A stretch of DNA of 64,000 bases from JAPLFM01 sp964650885 (GTDB lineage: Bacteria; Bacteroidota; Ignavibacteria; Kapaibacteriales; UBA2268). The position numbers and the translations under genes are program-made. The stretch lies in contig CAZYXG010000005.1 in the NCBI GenBank assembly GCA_964650885.1, positions 21,850-85,849 on the forward strand, given 5' to 3'. Positions within the stretch are counted from its first letter, which is position 1, and the number at the start of each line of letters is the position of its first letter. A model generated the notes under the pieces. It did no database searches and had not been told where the DNA came from. It saw only the letters and a list, made by a program, of their open reading frames with translations. Of this stretch, positions 16,720 through 26,800 are shown piece by piece.

Positions 16720-19101
16720 ATGATTAAAAACGAACTTTCTAAAGAACAACTACAATTAGAATCTCTAAAAGAGCTAGAATTTTATACAGTTTTGGATAAA
16801 GTGGCTGCTTTCTGCCATACTGATTTGGGCAAAACGCTTATTCTCCAATCTACTATTTCCGATAGCTATGAATGGCTAAATCAAGAACATAGCTTAATTG
16901 ATGAAACTATTCGAGTGATTACTCAAGAGGAACCAATTAACTTCGATGGATTGACTGACATTAGGACTAAACTCCATAAAAGTAAAATCCAAAATGCGAC
17001 AATGAACACTGGCGAGTTACTAAATGTAAAGGATTCAATTAGAATTTTTCGTTTGTTAAAATCATTTTTTGTACAGAAAAGAGAAGTCTATAAGTATATT
17101 TATTCGATAGCTCAAAATCTTCACGACAACAGAATATTAGAAAAGCATATTGAAGATGCAATTGATTATTCGGGCGAAGTTAAAGATTCAGCTTCAAAAG
17201 AATTAGCTCGCATTCGTAGAGAAATTCGTGAACACGGAGGACGTTTGCGTTTGCGTTTGGAAAAAATTCTTAAACAAAATGTAGAAGACGATTACGCCCA
17301 AGATGACTTTGTGTCAATGCGTGAGGGTCGTTTTGTGTTGCCAATTAAAGCATCGAACAAACGTAAAATTTCTGGGATAATCCACGGGATTTCAAATACT
17401 GGCTCTACAGTTTATATTGAGCCAACTGAAATAATTGAAATGAACAACAATCTCTCAATATTGCAAAACGAAGAATTGAGAGAAGTGCATCGCATACTCA
17501 CTAGTTTAACTCAGGAAGTTGGCGATGAAGCAGAGCGATTTCTTGAAGCAATTGAAATTGCTGCTCATATTGAATCTGTTTTTGGTAAAGCTAAATATGC
17601 TTTAGAGTTTGGTGGTGTAAAACCCAAAATAGGTGTGAATGAAGAATTACAACTTGAAAAAGTTTATCATCCAATCCTTGTACATTCCTTGGGAAGAAAG
17701 AAAGTGATGCCAATTACTTTGGCATTTGGCAAAGATAAATATGGTGTATTAATTTCTGGCCCAAATGCAGGTGGGAAAACCGTTGCTCTTAAAAGTGTAG
17801 GATTAAATTTGGCTTTGGCTTTGAGTGGACTTTTTCCACTTGGCTTTTGCAGTAGCCGATTACTCAATATTTTTTCTTCAATTGGCGACCACCAATCTAT
17901 CGAAAATAATTTATCTACTTTCAGCTCGCAAATTAATCAATTAAAAAACATACTATCTAATTCCGATAGTAATACTTTGGTGCTTGTGGACGAAATTTGC
18001 TCTGGCACCGACCCAGGCGAAGGATCTGCATTGGCTGCTGGCATAATGGATACATTCCTAGAGTATAAGTTATTTTTTATTATTACTACCCATCAATCAT
18101 CACTTAAAACTTATGCTTTGAATAATAGTAAAATAGAAAATGCTTCTCTTGAATTCGATGAGAAAAACTTAAAACCAAGCTATAAATTTTTAGCTGGTGT
18201 GCCTGGTAATTCTTATGCATTCCATTTGGCGAAAAGTGTGGGACTGCCTGCAAATGTATTGCAAAGAGCCAATGGATATATTGGCGACAAGTCCAACGAA
18301 ATTGAAGAATCTATCAAACAACTTACTAAATTCCGCAATGAAGCTCAGGAAAGCAAACTTGAATTAGATAGATTAAAATTGGAGGCGGAACGAAATAAAA
18401 AAGAATATGAAAATAAACTTGCGGAAATAAAAGAGAAACGCAAAGAATTTGTAGATAAAGCAAAAGTAGAAGCACTCGACATAGTAAAAAATGCAAATAA
18501 ATTAATTGAAAATACTATTCGAGAAATAAAAGAAGAAAAAAGAACAGTATCGGACATAAGGAAAGAATTTGAAACTGAGAAATCTTCAATAGAAGCACAA
18601 GTGCAAGAAATCGAAGATGCTTTACCAAAATCTGAACAGAAATTAAAGAAAGAAAAACTCGAAATTGGCGATTCAGTTACTATGGACGATAGTTCTTCTA
18701 TAGGGGTTATAATTGAAATAGATAATGCTTCCAAGACTGCTCAAGTAGAATTTAATGGGCTTAAATTCAAAGTAAAATTAAGTAAATTAGTTTACTCAGC
18801 ACCTGAGAAAATAGTTAAAAAAGTAGCTCAAAAAGAAGCAAGCAATAATATTAAATTCGATGCAGCCAGCCGAATAGACATTCGTGGAATGAGAGCTGAA
18901 GAATCAATCCAGCTAATAGATAATTTCATAAATGAAGCTATTCTTGGCAATGTCCCAATGCTTACGATAGTTCACGGCAAAGGTACTGGAGCTTTGCGAG
19001 TGGCAATTCAAAACTACTTAAGATACCACCACCAATCAATAAACTTCCGTGATGGAGAATTAGTGGAAGGTGGGGCTGGAGTTACGGTTGTGATGCTGTA
19101 A
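16720..19101 (+). CDS. mutS2: MutS2-family endonuclease/ATPase
   Basis: MutS2 proteins act in suppression of homologous recombination and in ribosome rescue. This 793-residue protein shows the MutS core, the Walker A GPNAGGKT (347-354), the Walker B region LVDEICSGTDPGEGS, a long charged coiled coil (about 520-640), a KOW-like segment, and a C-terminal Smr nuclease domain with IDIRGMRAEE and IVHGKGTGALR. Domain order and length are typical. ATG at 16720 is preferred; a TTG at 16705 would overlap yqeY without adding conserved residues. Confidence 0.94.
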   Translation: MIKNELSKEQLQLESLKELEFYTVLDKVAAFCHTDLGKTLILQSTISDSYEWLNQEHSLIDETIRVITQEEPINFDGLTDIRTKLHKSKIQNATMNTGELLNVKDSIRIFRLLKSFFVQKREVYKYIYSIAQNLHDNRILEKHIEDAIDYSGEVKDSASKELARIRREIREHGGRLRLRLEKILKQNVEDDYAQDDFVSMREGRFVLPIKASNKRKISGIIHGISNTGSTVYIEPTEIIEMNNNLSILQNEELREVHRILTSLTQEVGDEAERFLEAIEIAAHIESVFGKAKYALEFGGVKPKIGVNEELQLEKVYHPILVHSLGRKKVMPITLAFGKDKYGVLISGPNAGGKTVALKSVGLNLALALSGLFPLGFCSSRLLNIFSSIGDHQSIENNLSTFSSQINQLKNILSNSDSNTLVLVDEICSGTDPGEGSALAAGIMDTFLEYKLFFIITTHQSSLKTYALNNSKIENASLEFDEKNLKPSYKFLAGVPGNSYAFHLAKSVGLPANVLQRANGYIGDKSNEIEESIKQLTKFRNEAQESKLELDRLKLEAERNKKEYENKLAEIKEKRKEFVDKAKVEALDIVKNANKLIENTIREIKEEKRTVSDIRKEFETEKSSIEAQVQEIEDALPKSEQKLKKEKLEIGDSVTMDDSSSIGVIIEIDNASKTAQVEFNGLKFKVKLSKLVYSAPEKIVKKVAQKEASNNIKFDAASRIDIRGMRAEESIQLIDNFINEAILGNVPMLTIVHGKGTGALRVAIQNYLRYHHQSINFRDGELVEGGAGVTVVML

Positions 19102-19205
19102 ATTCAATTAGTTAATAACACAAACAAGTGTTTAGCAGATTTGTGATGTTGCCATTACTAACTTAATATAAATTTGCAGCAATCACCGCAAATAATTATG
19201 TTTTA

Positions 19206-20285
19206 TTAGTATCTTGCTTTAAGAACAATATTGCCAAGTTCTTTAATTTTATCCTGTGAGGTAAATACAACTCTACCTTTTTTGGATAATACTTCCCAAA
19301 CAATATTACTTGTAATATCGTCTATTGCATTTGTTAAAGTGGGATCGGTAATCAAATCAAAGGTTCTTTCACCAGTCATTAAAACGGGTTGAGAAAATTC
19401 TTCGTGAATAATTAGTAAATCGCCATTGCCGTCGATTGCTGAAGTATAAATTTCTTGTAAATCAGTATATACATTCCCTTTGCCTACAGCCTCTAACATT
19501 TCATTGATTGCATCTGCTCTTCTTTTATGTTGCATTTCTTTGATAATTTCCCAACTAATTTTAGAAATGTCATCTGTTTTACTATGGTTATAGTCAAGTG
19601 GAGCATAACCAAAATATATACTTGGTTTGGAAGCAACTTGTAATAGTCTGCTATAATTGTCCCCAGTGCAAATTACTATACATTGCAAATTCAAAAGATT
19701 GTGAATTTTCACAATTGCTTTATCCACTTTATGCAAATAATCACGCACAATGTTATCTAAAAGCTTTGAATCGGTTAGCTTTTCAGGCTCAGACACAGAG
19801 CGTAACATTTCACTAAATGGAAAATCTTCATTTCTAATTTCATTTGTTATGCTACCATTAATTGCATTGTATAGTTTTACACCACCTTGAGATAAAAGCA
19901 GTATCAGATATTCTTCAATTCTGTTATATTCCTTAATAATTGGTCTTAATGCAAATTTTTCTGAAATATAAACCTTGTTTGTAGTTACAGGCAACTCAGA
20001 TTTTATAATTTCAAAAGTGTCATTAGAAATAAAGATATGTAAACTATCTAAGTTATAATTTTTATCTATTTCACTTGATGCTTTCGTAATCTTTTCCAAT
20101 AAATCGTGTGTTGTCTTTTTACCATACTCCTCTATAACTCTATCTTCTGCTTCTTTAAGTAGATTTTTAAGCACTAAATCGTCTTGTGCATTTTGAGGGA
20201 ATGTTCTGTGTGTATTTAATGAAATACTTACGCAAGGAGTGTTTTTCTCCGCTGCTAATTTTTCTAATTGTGTTTTGTTTATCAT
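19206..20285 (-). CDS. baeRF family protein (release-factor-like, family 3 type)
   Basis: This 359-residue cytoplasmic protein resembles the bacterial archaeo-eukaryotic release-factor (baeRF) group. It has an N-terminal CVSISLNTHR segment, a central LLLSQGGVKLYNAING strand-turn, a segment with the ICTGDNYSRLL motif, and a C-terminal L7Ae-like portion ending with NIVWEVLSKKGRVVFT. Such proteins are thought to bind ribosomes, with no defined function in most bacteria. It is convergent with mutS2, with 104 bases between. The family assignment is from pattern recognition only. Confidence 0.65.
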   Translation of the reverse strand: MINKTQLEKLAAEKNTPCVSISLNTHRTFPQNAQDDLVLKNLLKEAEDRVIEEYGKKTTHDLLEKITKASSEIDKNYNLDSLHIFISNDTFEIIKSELPVTTNKVYISEKFALRPIIKEYNRIEEYLILLLSQGGVKLYNAINGSITNEIRNEDFPFSEMLRSVSEPEKLTDSKLLDNIVRDYLHKVDKAIVKIHNLLNLQCIVICTGDNYSRLLQVASKPSIYFGYAPLDYNHSKTDDISKISWEIIKEMQHKRRADAINEMLEAVGKGNVYTDLQEIYTSAIDGNGDLLIIHEEFSQPVLMTGERTFDLITDPTLTNAIDDITSNIVWEVLSKKGRVVFTSQDKIKELGNIVLKARY

Positions 20286-20748
20286 CTTTTATTTTTTGTC
20301 CATGATTAATTAAAACAATATACTCTATTCATAAGCAATCACGTTACATAATTCTAGCTATTTTTTGCAATTTACCTGCCATTATTGTTGTTCTTTCTTG
20401 CTGTTTTCTTCAATGTGATTTCATCTCAAATAATATTATTCATCAATAATTTATTGAGTAAATACACCTAAGTAAACATAATAATGTGTAGCTTATCTTG
20501 ACTTTACAATTAAATTACCTTANNNNNNNNNNNNNNNNNNNNNNNNNNNNNNNNNNNNNNNNNNNNNNNNNNNNNNNNNNNNNNNNNNNNNNNNNNNNNN
20601 NNNNNNNNNNNNNNNNNNNNNNAAAATAAAATGCAAGAACTATTTTCATATACAAGAAAAAAGTTTATTTTGTTTCAAAAAAAATAGGATTAAGTTGATT
20701 TAGTCATATTTTTGCAACTACTTCAAGCAAATTTAACACCCATCCACT
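20286..20748. other. Intergenic region containing assembly gap
   Basis: About 360 bases of AT-rich sequence flank a gap. I find no credible gene or stable hairpin on either side. A small gene or regulatory element could be hidden in the gap. Confidence 0.6.
20523..20622. other. Scaffold gap of 100 N
   Basis: There are exactly 100 undetermined bases, the conventional placeholder for a gap of unknown size. Distances and the continuity of anything across this point are not reliable. Confidence 0.98.
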
Positions 20749-21678
20749 TTAAAAAAACTTCGACAATATCAAACCTACTATCAGTAATAAACCGAAGAGC
20801 ATGTGGTGTTGGGCAGTTTTCACATCAATAATCATTACTTTTTCTGGGTTAGCTACCTCTGCTTTCGATATTTCTTTCATATTGGCAATAGCTGGTATGA
20901 TTGAAATAAATACTATTAGCGACCATACTTCAAGTGTGCCTATTACATAAAGTACTAAAATAGAAGCAAATGCACATAATTTCAATGCGTAATAATAAAT
21001 TTTAGCTGTTTTAATCCCTACCACGCTTGCTATAGTTCTCACATTCGCAAGTGAATCGTGTTTAATGTCTCTAATGTTGTTTGCGTGCATAATAGCAGTT
21101 ACTAATAAACCTATTGGAATTGATATTTGAAATATCTTCCAACTAAAAAGCCCTGTCAATGAGAAATAACTACCAATCACCATAAGCGGCCCCATTAAGA
21201 AAAACACAAAAATGTCTCCCAATGCCAAATATTTATATCCAACTGGTTTGCCGGTATAGAACATTCCACCTAAAATACCAATTATACCTAGAATAAATAT
21301 AGGTACTCCACGAAATTCTACTAAAATTAAACCTAGCAAGAATGCGGTAGCAAAACAATATAATCCAGCTTTTAAAACACTTCGAGGGTCAATTAGTTTT
21401 TCCACTAACACTCTGCTTGAGCCAAGAGTTTCTATTCTGTCCACTCCCTTGTGCAAATCGTAGTATTCAGAAACTAAATTAGTTCCTGCTTGCAAAAGTA
21501 TCCCGCCAATCACAACAATTGGAAATAAACCCCAAAGTATTCGAGCATTTGGCTCTAAAATAGCCAATGCCATACCTAGCAAAATTGGGATTAAGGAGGC
21601 TGTAAAAGAGAATGGTCGAACCGCTTGCACCCACAAGCTTAATTGAGATCTTTCTGGAGCAGATTGAATATTTTCCAT
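20749..21678 (-). CDS. menA: 1,4-dihydroxy-2-naphthoate polyprenyltransferase MenA
   Basis: MenA attaches the polyprenyl tail to 1,4-dihydroxy-2-naphthoate in the inner membrane during menaquinone synthesis. The UbiA-family Asp-rich motifs are present: NLVSEYYDLHKGVD and NNIRDIKHD, which bind Mg-prenyl diphosphate. About eight or nine membrane helices cover the protein. ATG at 21678 gives 309 residues; an in-frame TTG at 21693 would add five. The gene implies menaquinone-based respiration, consistent with the complex I genes at 30 kb and 38-42 kb. No other men gene is in the window, so a related UbiA enzyme remains possible. Confidence 0.85.
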   Translation of the reverse strand: MENIQSAPERSQLSLWVQAVRPFSFTASLIPILLGMALAILEPNARILWGLFPIVVIGGILLQAGTNLVSEYYDLHKGVDRIETLGSSRVLVEKLIDPRSVLKAGLYCFATAFLLGLILVEFRGVPIFILGIIGILGGMFYTGKPVGYKYLALGDIFVFFLMGPLMVIGSYFSLTGLFSWKIFQISIPIGLLVTAIMHANNIRDIKHDSLANVRTIASVVGIKTAKIYYYALKLCAFASILVLYVIGTLEVWSLIVFISIIPAIANMKEISKAEVANPEKVMIIDVKTAQHHMLFGLLLIVGLILSKFF

Positions 21679-21788
21679 TTCTATAAAAACCAATTAGTTA
21701 TACTTCGCAATATAAGAAAGAGTATTTGAAATGGAAAATTGTTTTTTAATTATTTTGTAACATAATTAAACTAAATTCATTAAATAGC

Positions 21789-23768
21789 TTATTTATCTCC
21801 AATAGGAGTTTGCACTTCTATAAGCACTGTTCTGCAATAAAATCTGCCCTCAGGTGTAGCATTGTCATAGTTTAATTTCGAAGAACCAATTCCCTGCACA
21901 TCGCTAAATTTGAATTCTGGATTTAAGTTCAAAATAAAATCTCGCACAGCTTCTGCTCTTCTATTGGAAAGATCCACATTGTGGTCTTCATTGCCCAATT
22001 TGTCGGTAGAGCCAGTTACTTTTGTTATAGAGCTTGGCGAAATAGCAATTGTTAAAAAATCTTTAAGCATTTGTTGGTTTTGTGGAGTTATATCTGCTTT
22101 ATCGAAATCAAAAACAATTAAGTTCAATCGTCCTACTTCAAATTTATTTTTGTTCGTAGTTACTTTAAATCTACCTATGTGTTTTTCAGTTGGTGTATTC
22201 ACAACATCAACTTTCAACTCAGCAAATAAATCCTTACCACTATTATTAGATAACTTATTTAACATTTCTTGGCTAAGCTCAATCTCCATATTTTCAGGTA
22301 CTGCACCAGAGCCAGTCTCTAAAAATATTGGCATATTATCAGCAAATAAATAAAGTTCCCAAGCCGAAGGGCGGAAGTTTTCGTTTTTTTCTATTTTTAT
22401 TGTTAGCTTTTCTTTATTGCCTTTGAATTCCAAAAATTTGGAGTGATAAACTGGTTTCAATATATCTGGATTGTTTGCATTAAGTTCCACCCTTCGGTTC
22501 TCTTCAAACCCCTCTATATAAGAAATACTAGTTTGTTTGCTTGGCACATCTTTGCTTTTCACAATTAATTGGGTTGGTTTAATTCCCCATTTTTTAATTA
22601 AATATTGCGAAATAGTGCTTGCCCTATCTTGTGCCAATTTCAATCTATCGTCCTTATCGGCAAGCTCCTGACCATCTGTTACGCCCTGTATTTCTAACTT
22701 AGAATTTGGAGATTTGTAAAGACGACTTCCAATCACATCGAGAATAAATTTATAAATTCCCAATGTGGACTTTGGCAAAGCATTCTCATTGAAGCTAACT
22801 CTGTTCACATCGTTATTATATTGCGGTTTTATAACTGCCGAAGCACTATCGAAGAAAATATAAGGCAAAAGTGGATATGTTTGAGTAACTATAGTTTCAG
22901 TAATTTCCAAATTCTCTGCTTTAATATTTTCCACGTAATTATTCGGAGCAGGCGGTGGTGGAGGTGGCACAGCTGCTATAACTGGTTGTTCTTTTTTAGG
23001 CTCATCTTGTGGTGCTGGAATAAGAAATTCTGGATTATAATGAATTCCTATTCCAACTCTTAGCAAATCGGCAAACCAATTCAAATTCTTAGTGACAGAA
23101 TTCAAATGATAACGATAAGCTACTTCTGGCACAATTTCAAAATCGCTAGTAATTCTCTGATAATAACTAACTGAACCAAGTGCTGCAATTGAAGTCTGAG
23201 TTTGCAAATTGCCATTTTCTACGAATCTGCTCTTTTTATCTCCAGGGTAAAGATAGCCATTTGGTGCTGTGATAGTTTGCTTATTGTCGTACTTAGCAGA
23301 AATAAGTGGCTCTCCCACTTCAAATCCAACTCGGAATTTAAGCGGGACATCGGGAATTGGCGAAATCAAAGCACCCAAATTCAAACTCACATATTGCAAA
23401 TCTGCCGAGAATTCGTGTTTCTGAACCAATGGTTCATAATCTTTCGAATTCACATTATAAACTAAGTAAGAGCTAATTTCTGTAGATAAATACATAGGGC
23501 GAGATTCATAATTCAATCGCAAATCCACATCGAGAAAATTGCTAATTAAATTTTTACCAAGAGTTCCTTCAAAGTAATATCCACTAGATTTACCACTTTC
23601 GAAAAGTCCACAGTCATTGGCTTGTGGAATAACTCTTATAGTTGCCACATTATTGATGAAACTTTTTCCACCACTAATTCCGTAATAAAAATCATTTTGT
23701 GAAAAAGTATTGTGAGTATTCAACAACACAATTAAAAATAAAATCAGTATTTTCCGTGTATAAAACAA
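21789..23768 (-). CDS. Outer-membrane protein with beta-barrel and two OmpA-like domains
   Basis: A signal peptide (about 1-23, ILILFLIVLLNTHNTFSQ) is followed by a roughly 220-residue region like an outer-membrane barrel, a proline-rich linker (PPPPPPAP) and two OmpA-like domains. The first includes LEIQGVTDGQ and RLKLAQDRASTISQYL (about residues 290-410). The second is at the C-terminus (FDFDKADITPQ, VTGSTDKLGNEDHN, LSNRRAEAVRDFI). OmpA domains bind peptidoglycan, so the protein probably links envelope layers. Two such domains in one chain is unusual outside this phylum. The start is TTG at 23768, with a TAnnTTTG element 19 bases upstream. It is divergent from the propeller gene. Confidence 0.82.
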   Translation of the reverse strand: MFYTRKILILFLIVLLNTHNTFSQNDFYYGISGGKSFINNVATIRVIPQANDCGLFESGKSSGYYFEGTLGKNLISNFLDVDLRLNYESRPMYLSTEISSYLVYNVNSKDYEPLVQKHEFSADLQYVSLNLGALISPIPDVPLKFRVGFEVGEPLISAKYDNKQTITAPNGYLYPGDKKSRFVENGNLQTQTSIAALGSVSYYQRITSDFEIVPEVAYRYHLNSVTKNLNWFADLLRVGIGIHYNPEFLIPAPQDEPKKEQPVIAAVPPPPPPAPNNYVENIKAENLEITETIVTQTYPLLPYIFFDSASAVIKPQYNNDVNRVSFNENALPKSTLGIYKFILDVIGSRLYKSPNSKLEIQGVTDGQELADKDDRLKLAQDRASTISQYLIKKWGIKPTQLIVKSKDVPSKQTSISYIEGFEENRRVELNANNPDILKPVYHSKFLEFKGNKEKLTIKIEKNENFRPSAWELYLFADNMPIFLETGSGAVPENMEIELSQEMLNKLSNNSGKDLFAELKVDVVNTPTEKHIGRFKVTTNKNKFEVGRLNLIVFDFDKADITPQNQQMLKDFLTIAISPSSITKVTGSTDKLGNEDHNVDLSNRRAEAVRDFILNLNPEFKFSDVQGIGSSKLNYDNATPEGRFYCRTVLIEVQTPIGDK

Positions 23769-23787
23769 AATTTTTCCAAATATTTTG

Positions 23788-23795
23788 CAAAGTTA
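23788..23795 (-). promoter_or_regulatory. Possible -7 element of the OmpA-domain gene
   Basis: TAACTTTG on the minus strand matches TAnnTTTG and ends 19 bases before the TTG start. No TTG lies at the expected 19-base spacing upstream, so only half of the promoter signature is present. Confidence 0.25.
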
Positions 23796-23856
23796 ACTTT
23801 ATCAGCAAATAAAATAATGAATATAAATCTCAAAAATTACAAAAAAAAGGAATTTA

Positions 23857-26800
23857 ATGAAAAATAATTTACTTTTCACTTTTTTCTTAGCATCTGCATT
23901 CTCGCATTTGCTAATGGCAAAAGAAGAAACTAAGCCCACACAAGCTACTGCAAGTGAAACAGTTAGCAAAGGTTTGAAGTTCAGAAATATAGGCCCTTCC
24001 ACCGCTTCTGGCAGGATTTTAGACATAGCGGTGAATCCACAGAATCAAGATGAATTTTACATAGCAACTGCTGGCGGGGGAGTTTGGAAAACATCGAACC
24101 ACGGAACTTCTTTCCAACCAATCTTCGATGGTCAGAAATCATTTTCAATTGGCTGTATCACAATAGACCCAACAAATACAAACACTGTATGGGTTGGCTC
24201 TGGCGAAAACAATAGCCAACGTGCTGTTTCTTATGGCGATGGAATCTATAAAAGCCAAGATGGCGGTAAAACATGGAAAAATATGGGTTTGAAAACATCA
24301 GAACATATTGGTAAAATCTATGTTGATTCTAAAAACCCAAATACAGTAATTGTTGCTTGCCAAGGTCCACTTTGGAATCCAGGTGGCGAGCGTGGTTTAT
24401 ATAAAACTACCGATGGCGGAGAAACTTGGAAACAAATCCTTAAAATATCCGATAATACTGGAGTTACAGATTTCGTAGTAGATCCAAGAAATCAAAATGT
24501 AATTTATGCTGCTAGCTACCAAAGAAGAAGACACGTATGGACTTTAATTAATGGTGGTCCTGAAGCTGCAGTACATAAAACAACAAACGGTGGCGAAACT
24601 TGGCAAAAACTTGCAGGCGGACTTCCAGCTGGCGATTTGGGCAGAATTGGTTTGGCAATGCCAGAGTCGAATCCTGATATTGTATATGCTTTAATTGAAG
24701 CAAACGATGGCAAAGCAGGACTATATAAAACCAACGATAGAGGTGCATCTTGGAATAAGACCAATAATATAGCTACTGGTTCAGCTCAATACTATCAAGA
24801 GTTATTTATTGACCCATCAAACGAAAATACAATTTATTCTGTTTCTACTTACACTCAAGTTTCTCGTGATGGAGGAGTTACTTTCTCTAACGTTGGGATT
24901 AAAGAAAAGCACGTTGATGACCACGCAGTTTGGATTGATCCAAAAAACAGCAAACACTTTATGATTGGTTGCGATGGCGGACTTTATGAAACTTGGGATA
25001 ATTCAGCTACTTGGAAATTCTTCAATAATTTACCAATAACACAATTCTATAGAGTAACTGTTGACAACACAGAACCTTTTTATTGGGTTTATGGTGGCAC
25101 TCAAGATAACAATACTTTAGGTGGCCCTAGCAGAACTAAAAATGCTTTCGGAATTATGAACCAAGATTGGCTATATACAGTTGGTGGCGATGGTTTTAAA
25201 ACTGTTGTTGACCCAAAAGATCCTAATATTGTATATTCAGAACCACAATATGGAGTTTTGGTTCGCTACGACAAACGCTCTGGCGAGATGACAATGATTC
25301 AACCTCAAGCAGATAAAGGCGAAGAACTTCGTTGGAATTGGGACTCCCCTGTGATTATATCTCCTCACAGCAATACAAGACTTTACTTTGCTGCAAACAA
25401 ATTATTCAAATCGGACGACAGAGGAAACTCTTGGACTAAAATTAGTGGTGATTTGACTCGCCAAATTAATAGAGATGAACTTAAAGTGATGGATAAAATT
25501 TGGGAACCAGAAGCAATCGCAAAAAATGCTTCAACTTCACTTTATGGAAATATTATTGCATTAGATGAATCTCCAATTAAAGCAGGTTTGCTTTATGTTG
25601 GTACTGACGATGGTTTACTTCAAATATCAGAAAACGATGGTCAGACTTGGAACAAAGTAGAAAAATTCCCAGGTGTACCAGAATCAACTTATGTATCCGA
25701 TATACAAGCTTCAAGAAACGATGAGAATGTTGTTTATATTACATTCGACAATCATAAAATGGGTGACTACAAACCTTATGTTCTTAAAAGCAACGACAAA
25801 GGAAAAACTTGGACATCAATTGCATCGAACTTACCAATTGATGGTGCTGTCTATACTATTGCTGAAGATGGAATTGAAAAGAACTTACTCTTTTGCGGAA
25901 CTGAATTCGGTTTTTATTTCACTATAGATGGTGGTGCAATTTGGAATAAATTAGATAATGGTCTGCCTTCTACTCCAGTGAAAGATATTGATATTCAACG
26001 CCGTGAAAATGATATTGCAATTGCAACATTTGGAAGAGGTTTCTATATTTTAGATGATTACACTCCACTTCGCAATATCACCAAAGAAAATATGGATAAA
26101 GAAGCTTTCATTTTCCCTATCAAAGACTCTTGGATTTATAGAGAAGATGAATCTTGGGGCCGCAAAAGTTTAGGCGAAGATTTCTATCGTGCTGAAAATC
26201 ACCCATTTGGTGCTGTTTTCACATACAATTTGAATGACACTTATCAAACTAAAAAAGATTTACGCAAGAAAAAATCGAAAGAACAAATGGATAAATCAGG
26301 CAATCCATACTATCCAACTTTTGATGAAATGAGAGAAGAAGATTTGGAACAAAAACCAATGCTTATTTTCACTATCGCAGACGATAAAGGGAGTGTAGTT
26401 CGCAATTTAACCACTACACCTTCCAAAGGAACTAACAGATTAGTTTGGAATTTGAGATATAGCGACACAGACCCAATAGCAAAAACTACCGACATAAATA
26501 AAAATAATGGGATATTAATTATTCCGGGTACATACTATGTGTCAATTTCAAAAGTAGTTGATGGAGTGCGAACTCAAATAGCAGAGCCACAAAAATTTGT
26601 TGTGAAAAGCTTAAATAATACTACTTTACCAGCTAAAGATAAAGTTGCTATGATTTCATTCCAACAAGAAGCAATGGAATTTAGACGCAAATTTGGTTTG
26701 ACAAATTCTGTTCTGAATGACCTAAAAGAGAAAACAACTATTCTTGTGAAATCAATACTATCAAGTCCAGTTGCCGATAACGAAAAATTACTTGACAATA

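Noticed and set aside
18345..18734. 129-codon minus-strand frame in mutS2
   Set aside because: It is antisense to the MutS2 coiled coil; the Ser/Phe-rich composition is what a Lys/Glu-rich coiled coil gives in reverse.
20286..20748. Small RNA or gene around the first gap
   Set aside because: No stable fold or coding frame is visible on either side, and the gap prevents any conclusion.
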